DNA of 40,486 nucleotides, from positions 1 through 40,486 of the forward strand of contig CASEYY010000023.1 of the NCBI GenBank assembly GCA_949292335.1, in the 5' to 3' direction. The translations under genes and the position numbers were made by a program. Under the pieces are notes generated by a model. That model ran no database searches, had not been told where the DNA came from, and saw only the letters and a program-made list of their open reading frames with translations. Within the stretch, counting starts at the first letter, position 1; every line of letters begins with the position of its first letter. Source of the DNA: an uncultured Pseudomonadota bacterium (GTDB taxonomy: Bacteria; Pseudomonadota; Alphaproteobacteria; RF32; CAG-239). This document shows positions 17,239 through 26,414 of this stretch, one piece after another.

Positions 17239-17688
17239 CTAGTTTGCCGGAATAATACGCGACTGTTTACCGTAAAGCAAGTAACATTTCTGACCGGGCT
17301 GCATATAAACATCGGTACCCTGAGTAATGGTACGCATGGTGCCGTTGTCAAGCTTGACAATATATTCAACACCTTCTTGTGATGTTAGTCCCTCTTGTGC
17401 CATATCACCGGCAATTCCGCCTAAGGCAGCTCCGCCCAAAGCTCCCAAAACACTGCCGCGACCGTGTCCGATCGTGGAACCGGCAACACCGCCGCCGATG
17501 GCACCGATTACGGCTCCGGCAGAGCTGTCCGAGGTGGAGACATTAACCTGACGAACACTTACCACCGTACAGGGTTGAACCTGTCCGACCGTACCGGCTT
17601 GCGAGGTCTCATAATGATTGGAATTAATGTTGGCGGCACAGGCTGCCAAAAACGCCGTTGCCGAAATCATACCCAAAAGCTTTTTCAT
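17239..17688 (-). CDS. Glycine-zipper outer-membrane lipoprotein
   Basis: 149-residue lipoprotein with signal peptide and lipobox LAAC (Cys17). A glycine-zipper segment (about 57-97) contains alternating Gly/Ala patterns such as AGAVIGAIGGGVAGSTIG and LGALGGAALGGIAGD, which form membrane-inserting helical hairpins in the SlyB / rickettsial 17-kDa antigen group. The C-terminal SH3-like part (VEYIVKLDNGTMRTITQGTD) is also typical. Its role in the family is structural, in outer-membrane stability or stress. It has its own strong promoter (17725-17753) and terminator, so it is a single-gene unit. Confidence 0.88.
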   Translation of the reverse strand: MKKLLGMISATAFLAACAANINSNHYETSQAGTVGQVQPCTVVSVRQVNVSTSDSSAGAVIGAIGGGVAGSTIGHGRGSVLGALGGAALGGIAGDMAQEGLTSQEGVEYIVKLDNGTMRTITQGTDVYMQPGQKCYLLYGKQSRIIPAN

Positions 17689-17724
17689 CGTTTCGTCCTT
17701 ATCAAAAAAAATTCATCTGCATTA

Positions 17725-17753
17725 AATTTAATCTGTAGAATAATGTTTGTCAA
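17725..17753 (-). promoter_or_regulatory. Sigma70-type promoter of the glycine-zipper lipoprotein gene
   Basis: On the minus strand TTGACA (17753-17748), 17-nt spacer, TAAATT (17730-17725). The predicted start near 17718 gives a leader of about 30 nt. Confidence 0.75.
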
Positions 17754-17834
17754 TGCTGGACATTAAAAGAAAAATGTAATAACTTAACGAGAGTTTTGTT
17801 ATTTTAGAATAAATCGTTTTAAGGACAGAATAAT

Positions 17835-19223
17835 ATGTTGAAAAGAACCAAAATTGCCGAATTATTAAAATCGGAAAAGCCGATTGAACAAGTCTTGATT
17901 AAAGGTTGGGTCAAAACCAGACGCGATGCCAAAGATTTTTCTTTTATCGAAATTAATGACGGTTCATGTCTCAAAAATATGCAGGTGATTGCCCATAACA
18001 GCCTCGGCAATTATGATGAAGTCAAAAAATTAACTACCGGTTCTTCCCTTGCCGTGAAAGGTGAGATGGTTTTGTCGCAGGGCGGAAACCAAAAATTTGA
18101 AATAGTTGCCGTTGCCATTGAAATTTACTCAATCGCACCGGAGGATTATCCCTTGCAAAAGAAAAAACATACCGATGAGTACTTACGCACCATCGCTCAT
18201 TTGCGTCCGCGGTCAAATAAATACGGTGCCGCCTTTAGGGTTCGTTCCGAGCTTTCTTATGCCATTCATAAATTCTTCAATGAACGCGGTTTTCGTTATG
18301 TGCATACTCCGATTATTACCGGTTCGGACTGCGAGGGTGCCGGCGAAATGTTTCAGGTAACAACCTTGGATATTAATAACCCTCCGCGTACACCGGACGG
18401 CAAGATAGATTATTCGCAAGACTTTTTCGGAAAAGAAGCTCGTCTTACCGTTTCGGGACAACTTAACGGTGAAATGTATGCCTGTGCTTTGGGTGACATT
18501 TATACCTTCGGTCCAACCTTCAGAGCCGAAAATTCCAATACTACCCGCCATGCCGCCGAGTTTTGGATGATTGAGCCGGAAATGGCTTTTGCCGATATTC
18601 ATGATGATATGGATTTGGCCGAAGATATGGTCAAATTCTGCATTAGATATGTAATGGATACTTGTGCCGAAGATTTGGAATTGTTTGATAAATTCGTCGA
18701 ACCGGGTCTTTTAAACAAACTTAACAATATTCTTGAAAATGATTTTGCCAGAATTACCTACGCCGAGGCAATCGAAATTATGAAAGCTTCCGGTCATCAA
18801 TTTGAATACAAACCGGAATTCGGTATTGATATGCAGACCGAACACGAACGTTATCTGGCCGAGGTGCATTTCAAGCGACCGGTTATCGTGCGGGACTACC
18901 CCAAAGAAATTAAAGCCTTCTATATGCGGCTTAATGATGATAACCGTACCGTCGCCGCCATGGATGTCCTGGTACCGGGAATCGGAGAGCTTATCGGGGG
19001 GTCTCAACGCGAGGAACGACTTGATGTACTTATCAAAAAAATCGAAGAAATGGGAATGACCGAGGCTGACTATGAATGGTATCTTGATTCCAGAAGATAC
19101 GGTTCGGTACCGCACGCCGGTTTCGGACTGGGGTTTGAAAGAATGATGATGTTAATTACCGGAATCGGCAACATCAGAGATGTAATTCCTTTCCCCAGAA
19201 CACCAAAATCCATCAGCTTTTAG
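17835..19223 (+). CDS. asnS: Asparaginyl-tRNA synthetase
   Basis: Class II aminoacyl-tRNA synthetase that charges tRNA-Asn. It has 462 residues (E. coli 466). The N-terminal OB-fold anticodon-binding domain (about 1-115: [20 protein letters not shown]) precedes the catalytic core. Motif 2 lies around [20 protein letters not shown] and motif 3 is [11 protein letters not shown] near the end. The SQREERLD segment is AsnRS-like rather than AspRS-like. TAAGGA lies before the ATG. It is followed after 7 nt by a secreted-protein gene. Direct asparaginylation is not universal in Alphaproteobacteria, many of which use the amidotransferase route. Confidence 0.95.
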   Translation: MLKRTKIAELLKSEKPIEQVLIKGWVKTRRDAKDFSFIEINDGSCLKNMQVIAHNSLGNYDEVKKLTTGSSLAVKGEMVLSQGGNQKFEIVAVAIEIYSIAPEDYPLQKKKHTDEYLRTIAHLRPRSNKYGAAFRVRSELSYAIHKFFNERGFRYVHTPIITGSDCEGAGEMFQVTTLDINNPPRTPDGKIDYSQDFFGKEARLTVSGQLNGEMYACALGDIYTFGPTFRAENSNTTRHAAEFWMIEPEMAFADIHDDMDLAEDMVKFCIRYVMDTCAEDLELFDKFVEPGLLNKLNNILENDFARITYAEAIEIMKASGHQFEYKPEFGIDMQTEHERYLAEVHFKRPVIVRDYPKEIKAFYMRLNDDNRTVAAMDVLVPGIGELIGGSQREERLDVLIKKIEEMGMTEADYEWYLDSRRYGSVPHAGFGLGFERMMMLITGIGNIRDVIPFPRTPKSISF

Positions 19224-19230
19224 GATAAAT

Positions 19231-19776
19231 ATGGGAAGTATGCAGAAAATTTTGTTTTCGGTCATGGTGGGAGTGTTTGCCGCCGCAACCTGTTACGGAT
19301 CCGAAGAGATCGAAACCAACGTTTTCGGTTATCCTTTGAACGAGCCAATTATGGTAATCGACAACACTTCCGCCCCTGCTTCCCTTAAAAATTTGCCTAA
19401 AAGCTCTTTACCCGAATGTAACAACCCTGATTTATTGAATGCGGTAAAGCAACATATTGCTCCGGTTGTGGGTCAAAATAATCCCAATATAATTGAAAAA
19501 AGAAAATTTGACTTACTGCTTAAAAATATTACCGATTTTAGAGAAATTAATATTGATGAATTATCACCGCAAAAGTATCGTCCGGCCGCGGCAAAAGTCA
19601 TAGAGCTGAAAATCAACGACCGGATAACCGAAAGCGAAATCAAAGCCTGTCGCAGCCAAAGTCCGGAAATAAAAGATACCATTTATGTCATTGTCTACAA
19701 TTTGCAGGGGCAAATTTGGGTCTCGGTTATCAGTAATAATCGGAAATTGCCGGATTTTGTATTTAGTGATGATTAA
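19231..19776 (+). CDS. Hypothetical secreted protein, 181 residues
   Basis: I do not recognise the family. A signal peptide is clear (MGSMQKILFSVMVGVFAAATCYG, cleavage near residue 23). The mature part is mixed alpha/beta with no membrane segment, single Cys residues near 63 and 139, and a C-terminal strand pair (IYVIVYNLQGQIWVSVISN). It starts 7 nt after asnS, probably co-transcribed, with AGGAT before the first ATG; the second ATG (residue 4) is also possible. It is likely periplasmic. Confidence 0.75.
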   Translation: MGSMQKILFSVMVGVFAAATCYGSEEIETNVFGYPLNEPIMVIDNTSAPASLKNLPKSSLPECNNPDLLNAVKQHIAPVVGQNNPNIIEKRKFDLLLKNITDFREINIDELSPQKYRPAAAKVIELKINDRITESEIKACRSQSPEIKDTIYVIVYNLQGQIWVSVISNNRKLPDFVFSDD

Positions 19777-19778
19777 TA

Positions 19779-19807
19779 TTGCATTTTGCGTTTTTTTGCG
19801 ATATTAT
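19779..19807 (+). promoter_or_regulatory. Possible rpoH promoter
   Basis: TTGCAT (19779-19784), 17-nt spacer, TATTAT (19802-19807), overlapping no coding sequence. The predicted start near 19814 coincides with a short palindrome CTCGCTTGCGAG (19813-19824) in the leader of about 50 nt. Confidence 0.5.
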
Positions 19808-19863
19808 GGTAGCTCGCTTGCGAGAATATGGTTAATGTTTTTTATGCGGAGAATTGATAATAG

Positions 19864-20760
19864 ATGAGTGACAATCATCAACTGGTTGTAAGAAAAAATA
19901 ACCTGCCGGCGGTCGTCAATGACAATTCGCTGGAGGCATATCTGGAGAAAATTAAAACCTTTCCTGTCCTGACCGAAGAACAAGAAGTTGCTTTGGTTAA
20001 TGATTTGCAGCAAAACCGCAATCCTCAAGCTGCTCAAATATTGGTTACTTCTCACTTGCGACTGGCCGCTAAAATAGCTCTTACCTATCGTCGCTACGGT
20101 TTACCGCTGTCTGATATCATTTCCGAAGCAAACCTCGGTTTGATGCAGGCCGTAAAAAAGTTTGACCTTTCAAAAAAAGTTCGTCTGGCAACCTATGCAA
20201 TATGGTGGATTAAAGCAGCAATCAATGACTATATCCTGCGTTCGTGGTCATTGGTGAAAATCGGAACCAGTGCCGCTCAAAAAAGATTGTTCTACAATTT
20301 ACGAAAAATAAAAGCCAGATTGGGTATATACGATAATAAAGAGTTGGCCCCGCAACAAATATCACAAATTGCCAAAGAATTGGTTGTCGATGAAAGCGAT
20401 GTGAAGGAAATGAATATGCGTCTTGGCGGTGACAGCTCTCTTAATGAAGTTGTGGCCGGTAACGAAGATGAAGCCGAACGAATTGATTTTGTGGTCGATA
20501 AAACTCAAAATATTGAAGAAAGATTAGCCGGAAAACAAGAGGCCGCCTACAAAAACGCCGTCCTTCGCGATTGCTTGGCCAAACTTAACGAACGCGAGCA
20601 ATATATTATCAAAAACAGAATGCTGACCGAAGAGCCTAAAACTCTTAGTGAAGTGGCGGAAAAATTCGGTATCAGCAGAGAGCGCGTTCGCCAAATCGAA
20701 ACCGCCGCTTTCAAAAAATTGCAAAATATGGTTTTGCTTGCAATCAGCGTTAAAAAATGA
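19864..20760 (+). CDS. rpoH: RNA polymerase heat-shock sigma factor RpoH (sigma-32)
   Basis: Group 3-type sigma factor that directs RNA polymerase to heat-shock promoters. It has 298 residues. Region 2 (about 50-125: SEANLGLMQAVKKFD then YAIWWIKAAI) is followed by the RpoH box QKRLFYNLRK at 139-148, which separates RpoH from RpoD. Region 4 carries the helix-turn-helix with LSEVAEKFGISRERVRQIE. It has a probable promoter of its own. A plausible RpoH-type promoter in front of clpB lies 3 kb downstream. Confidence 0.94.
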   Translation: MSDNHQLVVRKNNLPAVVNDNSLEAYLEKIKTFPVLTEEQEVALVNDLQQNRNPQAAQILVTSHLRLAAKIALTYRRYGLPLSDIISEANLGLMQAVKKFDLSKKVRLATYAIWWIKAAINDYILRSWSLVKIGTSAAQKRLFYNLRKIKARLGIYDNKELAPQQISQIAKELVVDESDVKEMNMRLGGDSSLNEVVAGNEDEAERIDFVVDKTQNIEERLAGKQEAAYKNAVLRDCLAKLNEREQYIIKNRMLTEEPKTLSEVAEKFGISRERVRQIETAAFKKLQNMVLLAISVKK

Positions 20761-20766
20761 TATAAT
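20738..20766 (+). promoter_or_regulatory. Strong sigma70 promoter overlapping the rpoH 3' end
   Basis: TTGCAA (20738-20743), 17-nt spacer, perfect TATAAT (20761-20766). The -35 lies inside the last codons of rpoH and the -10 just after its stop. The predicted start near 20773 drives the 64-residue protein gene at 20796. Confidence 0.75.
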
Positions 20767-20795
20767 GAAGCGTTACTCAGAAAAGGATTTAAAAA

Positions 20796-20990
20796 ATGAA
20801 AAATTTGACCGAATCTAATGTTTATACCCCTTTGTCGGCAGAAGATAAAAAAATGCTGAAACTTGATGTCGCTTCCTTTACAAAAAGAATGAAAGACAGA
20901 ATCAAAAAAATACAAGGGGATGAATCGGCCAATGATGTGAGCGAAAACTTTTTGTTGCGTCATCGCTACGGCGAGGCCAATTCTTTATAA
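20796..20990 (+). CDS. Small basic protein, 64 residues, unknown
   Basis: I do not recognise it. Residues 1-15 are neutral and a lysine-rich probable helix follows (about 16-42: DKKMLKLDVASFTKRMKDRI). The tail contains FLLRHRYGEANSL. There is no signal peptide or membrane segment. AAAAGGA precedes the ATG, a consensus promoter lies 30 nt upstream and a terminator 20 nt downstream, so it is a complete small transcription unit directly behind rpoH. The dedicated signals make it a credible gene; the function is open. Confidence 0.75.
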   Translation: MKNLTESNVYTPLSAEDKKMLKLDVASFTKRMKDRIKKIQGDESANDVSENFLLRHRYGEANSL

Positions 20991-21009
20991 AATCAATTAT
21001 CTCATTTTT

Positions 21010-21034
21010 CGCCGTACATACGGCGTATTTTTTT
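21010..21034 (+). terminator. Terminator of the small basic protein gene
   Basis: CGCCGTA and TACGGCG pair around CA, followed after GTA by a run of seven Ts. It lies 18 nt before the prmC start, so prmC depends on read-through or an unseen promoter. Confidence 0.8.
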
Positions 21035-21051
21035 GCCTGGAGATTTGAACT

Positions 21052-21903
21052 TTGCGTACTCAAGATTTTTTAGAAACGAAGTTAAAAAAGATAAAAAATA
21101 TTGCCCCGGACATTACTTCTCTGGATTTGCGAATGCTGTTGGCTCATGTTCTGAACATGGAAGCATCCGAAGTATATTTTGCCAAATGCGAACTCAACAG
21201 TCTCCAGATTGAACAGTTTGAGTCTTTGTTAAAAAAGCGAATTGAGCATTGTCCGACTGATAAAATCATCGGACATAAAGGTTTTTATAAATACGAGTTT
21301 GTCGTTAATGAAGATGTGCTTTCGCCAAGACCAGATACAGAAATTTTAGTCGAGGTGACTTCCGCTCTTATCGCCCGTGAAAATATTGATAATATTTTAG
21401 AACTTGGTGTAGGATCCGGATGTATTATCCTGTCTTTATTGGCCGATAATCCTAACCTTACCGCTACCGGAATAGATATATCAAACAAAGCTTTGGCCGT
21501 CGCCAGAGCAAATGCTGTCAACCTCGGTGTTACTCAAAGGGTTAAATTTATTAATGCAAGTTGGTTTGATAACGATATTACCGCCAAATTAAATGAGCAA
21601 TATAACCTCATTATCTCAAATCCTCCCTATATCCCTTCAGCAGAAATTGATACTCTTGACGATGAGGTAAAATGCTTTGACCCTAAAATCGCGTTGGACG
21701 GCGGGAACGACGGTCTGAGAGATTACAGGCAAATCATTAAACTGTCGGCAAACCTGCTCAATGACGGCGGTTTTCTGATTTTTGAAATCGGGGAAAACCA
21801 AAAAAACGATATCTTAAAAATCGCTTATGAGCAAAAACTTTCTTCGGTTGAGGTTTTGCGTGATCTGAGCGGAACGGAACGTTGTATAATTTTGAAAAAA
21901 TAG
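21052..21903 (+). CDS. prmC: Release factor glutamine methyltransferase PrmC
   Basis: Uses S-adenosylmethionine to methylate the Gln of the GGQ motif in RF1 and RF2. It has 283 residues. The N-terminal helical domain (1-75) precedes a Rossmann methyltransferase domain with ELGVGSG at 117-123 and the catalytic NPPY at 190-193. The start is TTG with GGAG upstream; no nearby ATG fits. In most Alphaproteobacteria prfA precedes it; here the small protein gene does. DUF4167 follows, as in the class-typical order. Confidence 0.95.
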   Translation: MRTQDFLETKLKKIKNIAPDITSLDLRMLLAHVLNMEASEVYFAKCELNSLQIEQFESLLKKRIEHCPTDKIIGHKGFYKYEFVVNEDVLSPRPDTEILVEVTSALIARENIDNILELGVGSGCIILSLLADNPNLTATGIDISNKALAVARANAVNLGVTQRVKFINASWFDNDITAKLNEQYNLIISNPPYIPSAEIDTLDDEVKCFDPKIALDGGNDGLRDYRQIIKLSANLLNDGGFLIFEIGENQKNDILKIAYEQKLSSVEVLRDLSGTERCIILKK

Positions 21904-21946
21904 TTTGCATTTATAAAAACATTTATTATTATGTCTCTTGTTGAAA

Positions 21947-21971
21947 GATGCCGTTTTTAGTGGGCATTTTT
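21947..21971 (+). terminator. Weak terminator after prmC
   Basis: ATGCC and GGCAT form a 5-bp stem around a 10-nt loop, followed by TTTTT. It is modest and may be leaky. Confidence 0.45.
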
Positions 21972-22045
21972 GATATTTTCTCTTTAGTTTTATTTTAATT
22001 AATCGGCATCTGTACGGTGCTCTAGTTTTGTGTGGTAAATGCTTT

Positions 22046-22573
22046 ATGAAAAAAATTAAATATCGTAATAACAATAATTACAATAATCAGGTATATTCAA
22101 TCAATTATAAATTCGACAGTATTTCTCCGGCCGGAAAATGCAGCGGAACCGCTCTCGATTTGATAAAAAAATATAATGAACTCGCCAAAGAGGCTCACAG
22201 CAACGGCGACTATGTCGAAGCCGAGGTTTTTCGCCAGTACGCCGAACATTATCGGAAAATCGTTACCGAAATAAATGAGCGAAAAAATGTGCGTTATCCG
22301 GCCCAGCCTAAGGAAAACGAAGCACAAGAAGCCGAGATAAAACCAGCCGATGCAGAACTCCAAAAACAACCCGTAATTTCTGAGGAAATTACTCCGTCGG
22401 TATCGTCCGAACAAAACAAATCGGAAGTAAATGATTCTTTGGTAGAAACCAAACCAAAAGCTTCTCGCAAGGCTTTCACCGTTATTGAAGTAAAACAAAA
22501 AAGACAAAGAAAATCCATAAAACCTGAAAATCAAACTCCCGAAGATACGAAAGAAAATACCATAAACGAATAG
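22046..22573 (+). CDS. DUF4167 domain protein
   Basis: 175-residue protein of the alphaproteobacterial DUF4167 family, probably nucleic-acid-associated but of undetermined function. The N-terminus is basic and Asn-rich (KKIKYRNNNNYNNQVYSINY). The conserved helical core follows (about 35-80): SGTALDLIKKYNELAKEA then SNGDYVEAEVFRQYAEHYRK. The remainder is a low-complexity acidic tail ending in a basic stretch (KQKRQRKSIK). I chose ATG 22046; a TTG at 22028 is possible, and neither has a strong ribosome site. Its position between prmC and clpB is conserved in the class, but here a phosphoesterase gene intervenes before clpB. Confidence 0.85.
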   Translation: MKKIKYRNNNNYNNQVYSINYKFDSISPAGKCSGTALDLIKKYNELAKEAHSNGDYVEAEVFRQYAEHYRKIVTEINERKNVRYPAQPKENEAQEAEIKPADAELQKQPVISEEITPSVSSEQNKSEVNDSLVETKPKASRKAFTVIEVKQKRQRKSIKPENQTPEDTKENTINE

Positions 22574-22585
22574 GAGCCTTAAAAA

Positions 22586-23722
22586 GTGTTTTTCTTTTTT
22601 GCTTTTGTTATTGTGGCAATCGCCTGCTCTATAATATCAATCAGAACTTTGGTCGGTTACAGTGACATAAAAAAAATCTATAAAATAAGTATTGCCACAC
22701 TTGTCGTTGTCGGATGGTTTGCACCCCTTATTATTAAACTTATAGAATTTGTTCCGGCTATTCCCAATGTAGTATATACAACCTTATATCATTCTCTGTA
22801 CTCCTTGACCGGATTTTGTTTTATTCTGTTTGCTTTATTGATACTACGCGACATCATATGGTATATAATTTACGGATTATGTAAGCTGGCCAACAAAAAT
22901 ACCTGGCATGTAGACCCTAACAATTTAGCAAACCTCAACCGAGCAAATTGCGTAGTTGTTGTCTTGGCTATTATGGCAACCGCTTATGCTCTATACCTAG
23001 GCTATAAAGTGCCGGAAGTGAAAAATATTGCCGTATATTCCGGCAAAATAGATAAAAACCTGCGTATTCTCCAAATCAGTGATTTGCATATTAACCGTGC
23101 AACAGCCGTCGACAGAATAAAAACTATTGTCAGCGAGGCCAACAATCTAAATCCCGATGTGGTTGTGTTGACCGGTGATACTATTGACGATAATGTCGTC
23201 TTGATTGAGGAACAAATGGCGGCTTTAAAAGAATTAAGTGCTCCGTACGGTATTTTTGCCATAATGGGAAATCATGAATTTTATAACAATATCTACAATG
23301 CTAAAAGAACCTTGGAAAACAACAATTTTGAGTTCTTGTTTAACGGCGGTAGGTTTATCGGAAACACCAATATTTACATCTCGGGTATTCCGGATATGAA
23401 TACAATGTATGAAAGAATTAATTTATGGCGTACCTTTGCTATTACAAAGAAAAATGATTATAGAATCTTACTTTCTCATACCCCTATAATAACCGATAGT
23501 TTGAGTGTAGATTTGGTTGATTTGGTTTTATCCGGACATACCCACGGCGGACAAATTTATCCGTTTCATATGTTGGTTAAACAAGCTAATCGTTATTTGG
23601 CCGGTGAATATGATGTAAATAAAGTCAAGCTCATCGTTTCTCGCGGGGCGGGAACCTGGGGACCGGCAATGCGGCTTTTTGCTCCATCTGACATTATCTT
23701 AATAGATTTGATAAAAAAATAA
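22586..23722 (+). CDS. Membrane-anchored calcineurin-like metallophosphoesterase
   Basis: 378 residues. The N-terminal half has about four hydrophobic segments (near 1-18, 34-52, 70-95 and 121-140). A two-metal phosphoesterase domain follows: D166 and H168 in QISDLHIN, GD at 197-198, GNHE at 228-231, SHTP near 297 and GHTHGG at 317-322. All metal ligands are present, so it should be active. The layout resembles YkuE/YaeI-type membrane phosphoesterases; the chlamydial lipid A enzyme LpxG has a similar build, so a UDP-diacylglucosamine hydrolase role is conceivable but unproven. The start is GTG with GGAG upstream. It follows DUF4167 by 12 nt. Confidence 0.85.
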   Translation: MFFFFAFVIVAIACSIISIRTLVGYSDIKKIYKISIATLVVVGWFAPLIIKLIEFVPAIPNVVYTTLYHSLYSLTGFCFILFALLILRDIIWYIIYGLCKLANKNTWHVDPNNLANLNRANCVVVVLAIMATAYALYLGYKVPEVKNIAVYSGKIDKNLRILQISDLHINRATAVDRIKTIVSEANNLNPDVVVLTGDTIDDNVVLIEEQMAALKELSAPYGIFAIMGNHEFYNNIYNAKRTLENNNFEFLFNGGRFIGNTNIYISGIPDMNTMYERINLWRTFAITKKNDYRILLSHTPIITDSLSVDLVDLVLSGHTHGGQIYPFHMLVKQANRYLAGEYDVNKVKLIVSRGAGTWGPAMRLFAPSDIILIDLIKK

Positions 23723-23731
23723 TTTGCAACC

Positions 23732-23764
23732 CTTGATTTACCTGTTACTCTGTTCCTATATTGT
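23732..23764 (+). promoter_or_regulatory. RpoH-type heat-shock promoter of clpB
   Basis: CTTGAT (from 23732) and CCTATATTG (from 23755) resemble the alphaproteobacterial sigma-32 elements CTTG and CYTATNT. The interval after CTTG (19 nt) is slightly longer than the common 17-18. The leader would be only about 20 nt. RpoH control of clpB is the general rule. Confidence 0.5.
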
Positions 23765-23787
23765 ATGTACACAGGAGGATTGGGATA

Positions 23788-26379
23788 ATGGATTTTGAAA
23801 AACTTACCGCTAAATCAAAAGAGGTTATTGAGGCTGTGGTTAATATGGCTGCCGCCGCCAAAAACCAATATATAACTCCGTTGCATCTGCTGAAAGTTTT
23901 ACTCAACGGAAAATATGAGCTAATTTTAAGCCTGATCGCCAAATCGGGCGGTGATATTTCTCAAATAAGAGATCGAACCGAAACCGAATTTGAAAAACTG
24001 CCTAAAGTTGCCGGCGGAAATGTCCAGACTTTGATGAATCAGGAATTCACCGCCGTTATGATGGAGGCTGAAAAATTGGCCGATATGGCAAATGATAGAT
24101 TTGTCACTATTGAGCGACTATTGCAGGCCCTAAGTACTACGGCCGGAAATACGGCTTATAATATTTTGAAAACTTCCGGTGTCGATGCAACCAGGTTGAA
24201 CCAAGCAATCAATGATTATCGTAAAGGCCGTTTGGCTGATTCCGAAACCAGTGAAGATAATTTTGAGGCCTTGAAAAAATTTACCATTGATATAACCGCA
24301 AAAGCTAAGGAAGGAAAACTTGATCCGGTTATCGGTCGTGAACAGGAAATCAGACGTGCCGTCCAGGTGTTGTCACGCCGCACCAAAAATAATCCGGTAC
24401 TTATCGGCGAACCAGGTGTCGGAAAAACCGCCATCGTCGAAGGTTTGGCCATTCGTATTGTTAACAACGATGTACCGGAAAGCTTGATGAACAAACGTCT
24501 GCTGGCTCTTGATTTGGGTGCATTAATCGCCGGTGCAAAATTCCGCGGTGAATTTGAAGAAAGACTAAAAGCCGTATTAAAAGATATTGAGGCCTCGGAA
24601 GGCGAGATAATCTTGTTCATTGATGAAATGCACACCCTGGTCGGTGCCGGTGCTACCGAAGGAGCTATGGATGCTTCAAACCTCTTAAAACCGGCTTTGG
24701 CTCGCGGTGAATTGCACTGCATGGGTGCAACAACTCTTAATGAATACAAAAAGTATGTGGAAAAAGATGCCGCTTTGGCTCGTCGTTTCCAAGAGATTTA
24801 TGTTGCCGAACCAACAGTTGAAGATACCGTTTCAATCTTGCGTGGTATTAAAGAAAAATTTGAATTACACCATGGGGTCAGAATTTCCGATGCCGCTTTA
24901 ATTGCTGCAGCTTCCCTTTCAAACCGCTATATCTCGGATCGTTTCTTGCCCGATAAAGCTATCGATTTGATGGATGAAGCCGCCAGTGCATTGCGTATGG
25001 CTATCGATTCAAAACCTGAGGAATTGGACGAACTTGATCGTCGAATCTTACAGCTTAAAATCGAACGCGAAGGTCTAAAACGCGAAACCGATGTTCGCTC
25101 CAAGGAAAGATTGGAAATTATTGATTCCGAAATCGAAAATTTGGAGAAAAAAGCCAAAGGATTGGAAGACAAATGGCGAGAAGATAAGAAAGGTTTGGCT
25201 GACTTCACCGTATTAAAAGACAAATTGGATAAGGCCAGAATCGAAGTGGAAATTGCCAAACGCGACGGTAATCTCAACCGTGCCGGCGAGCTGCAATACA
25301 GCATTATTCCACAACTCGAAAAACAAATCAGCGATGCCGAAAGCAAAGTTGAAGCCAAACACAACGGTTTTACCGAAACCGTTACCGAAGAAGATATTGC
25401 TCATGTGGTTTCAAAAAGAACCGGAATCCCGGTTGATAAAATGCTTTCGAGTGAAAAAGAAAAACTTTTGCACATGGAAGAATTTTTGGGCAAACGAGTC
25501 ATCGGACAAAAAGAAGCTATCTCGGCCGTGGCTAACGCAATTCGTCGTTCGCGTGCCGGTATATCCGATGCCGCACAACCCATTGGTTCTTTTCTGTTCT
25601 TAGGACCTACCGGTGTGGGTAAAACCGAATTGAGCAAAGCCGTTGCCGAATTTCTGTTTAACGACGAGCACGCTATTTTAAGAGTTGATATGTCGGAATA
25701 TATGGAAAAGCATTCGGTGGCTCGTCTTATCGGGTCTCCTCCGGGATATGTCGGATACGAAGAAGGCGGTTTTTTGACCGAAGCGGTCAGACGCAGACCT
25801 TATCAGGTAATCTTGTTTGATGAGATTGAAAAAGCTCACCCCGATGTCTTTAACATCTTATTACAAGTGCTTGATGATGGTCGTTTGACCGACGGTAAGG
25901 GCAGAACGGTTGACTTCAAAAATACCCTTATCATCATGACTTCAAACTTAGGTTCGGAAATCTTGAGCAATGCCACCGGAGCCGACGACGGCAAAAAAAT
26001 CAGAGCTCAGGTTATGGATATTGTTAAAGCCTCGTTCCGTCCGGAATTCATCAATCGTATTGATGAAATTACTCTGTTCCACAGGCTTGATAAAAACAAT
26101 ATTAAGGATATTGCTCAGATCCAAATTGCCAATATCGAAAAACGTCTAAGCCCGCGAAATATCAAGCTTAAGGTTCATGACAGTGCTTTTGTCTGGATCG
26201 TTAATAACGGATATGACGCAGTGTATGGTGCCAGACCGCTTAAAAGGCTTTTGAAAAACAATATTGAAAATAAATTGGCTATCAAAATCCTAAACGGTGA
26301 TATCAGCGATAATGACACGGCTGAAGTAATCGTGCTTAACGGCGGATTGGAAATCACCAAAGCCAAGGAAAAGAAATAA
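23788..26379 (+). CDS. clpB: Disaggregase ClpB
   Basis: Hexameric AAA+ chaperone that, with DnaK, extracts proteins from aggregates. It has 863 residues, the normal length. The Clp N-domain (about 1-145), first AAA+ module with Walker A GEPGVGKT at 207-214, coiled-coil middle domain (about 400-520), and second AAA+ module with GPTGVGKT at 606-613 are all present, with a C-terminal ClpB D2-small domain. The middle domain and lack of a ClpP-binding loop separate it from ClpA/C. GGAGG lies before ATG 23788; the frame extends upstream to a TTG at 23761 without support. Confidence 0.97.
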   Translation: MDFEKLTAKSKEVIEAVVNMAAAAKNQYITPLHLLKVLLNGKYELILSLIAKSGGDISQIRDRTETEFEKLPKVAGGNVQTLMNQEFTAVMMEAEKLADMANDRFVTIERLLQALSTTAGNTAYNILKTSGVDATRLNQAINDYRKGRLADSETSEDNFEALKKFTIDITAKAKEGKLDPVIGREQEIRRAVQVLSRRTKNNPVLIGEPGVGKTAIVEGLAIRIVNNDVPESLMNKRLLALDLGALIAGAKFRGEFEERLKAVLKDIEASEGEIILFIDEMHTLVGAGATEGAMDASNLLKPALARGELHCMGATTLNEYKKYVEKDAALARRFQEIYVAEPTVEDTVSILRGIKEKFELHHGVRISDAALIAAASLSNRYISDRFLPDKAIDLMDEAASALRMAIDSKPEELDELDRRILQLKIEREGLKRETDVRSKERLEIIDSEIENLEKKAKGLEDKWREDKKGLADFTVLKDKLDKARIEVEIAKRDGNLNRAGELQYSIIPQLEKQISDAESKVEAKHNGFTETVTEEDIAHVVSKRTGIPVDKMLSSEKEKLLHMEEFLGKRVIGQKEAISAVANAIRRSRAGISDAAQPIGSFLFLGPTGVGKTELSKAVAEFLFNDEHAILRVDMSEYMEKHSVARLIGSPPGYVGYEEGGFLTEAVRRRPYQVILFDEIEKAHPDVFNILLQVLDDGRLTDGKGRTVDFKNTLIIMTSNLGSEILSNATGADDGKKIRAQVMDIVKASFRPEFINRIDEITLFHRLDKNNIKDIAQIQIANIEKRLSPRNIKLKVHDSAFVWIVNNGYDAVYGARPLKRLLKNNIENKLAIKILNGDISDNDTAEVIVLNGGLEITKAKEKK

Positions 26380-26384
26380 GAAAA

Positions 26385-26412
26385 AAGCCTCTCACATGAG
26401 AGGCTTCTTCTT
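26385..26412. terminator. Bidirectional terminator between clpB and valS
   Basis: AAGCCTCTCA and TGAGAGGCTT pair around CA. An A-run lies on the left and TTCTTCTT on the right, so it ends both converging genes, more strongly for valS. Confidence 0.8.
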
Positions 26413-26414
26413 AA

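Noticed and set aside
19813-19824. RNA thermometer in the rpoH leader
   Set aside because: The CTCGC/GCGAG hairpin is short and about 40 nt from the start codon; it does not mask the ribosome site.
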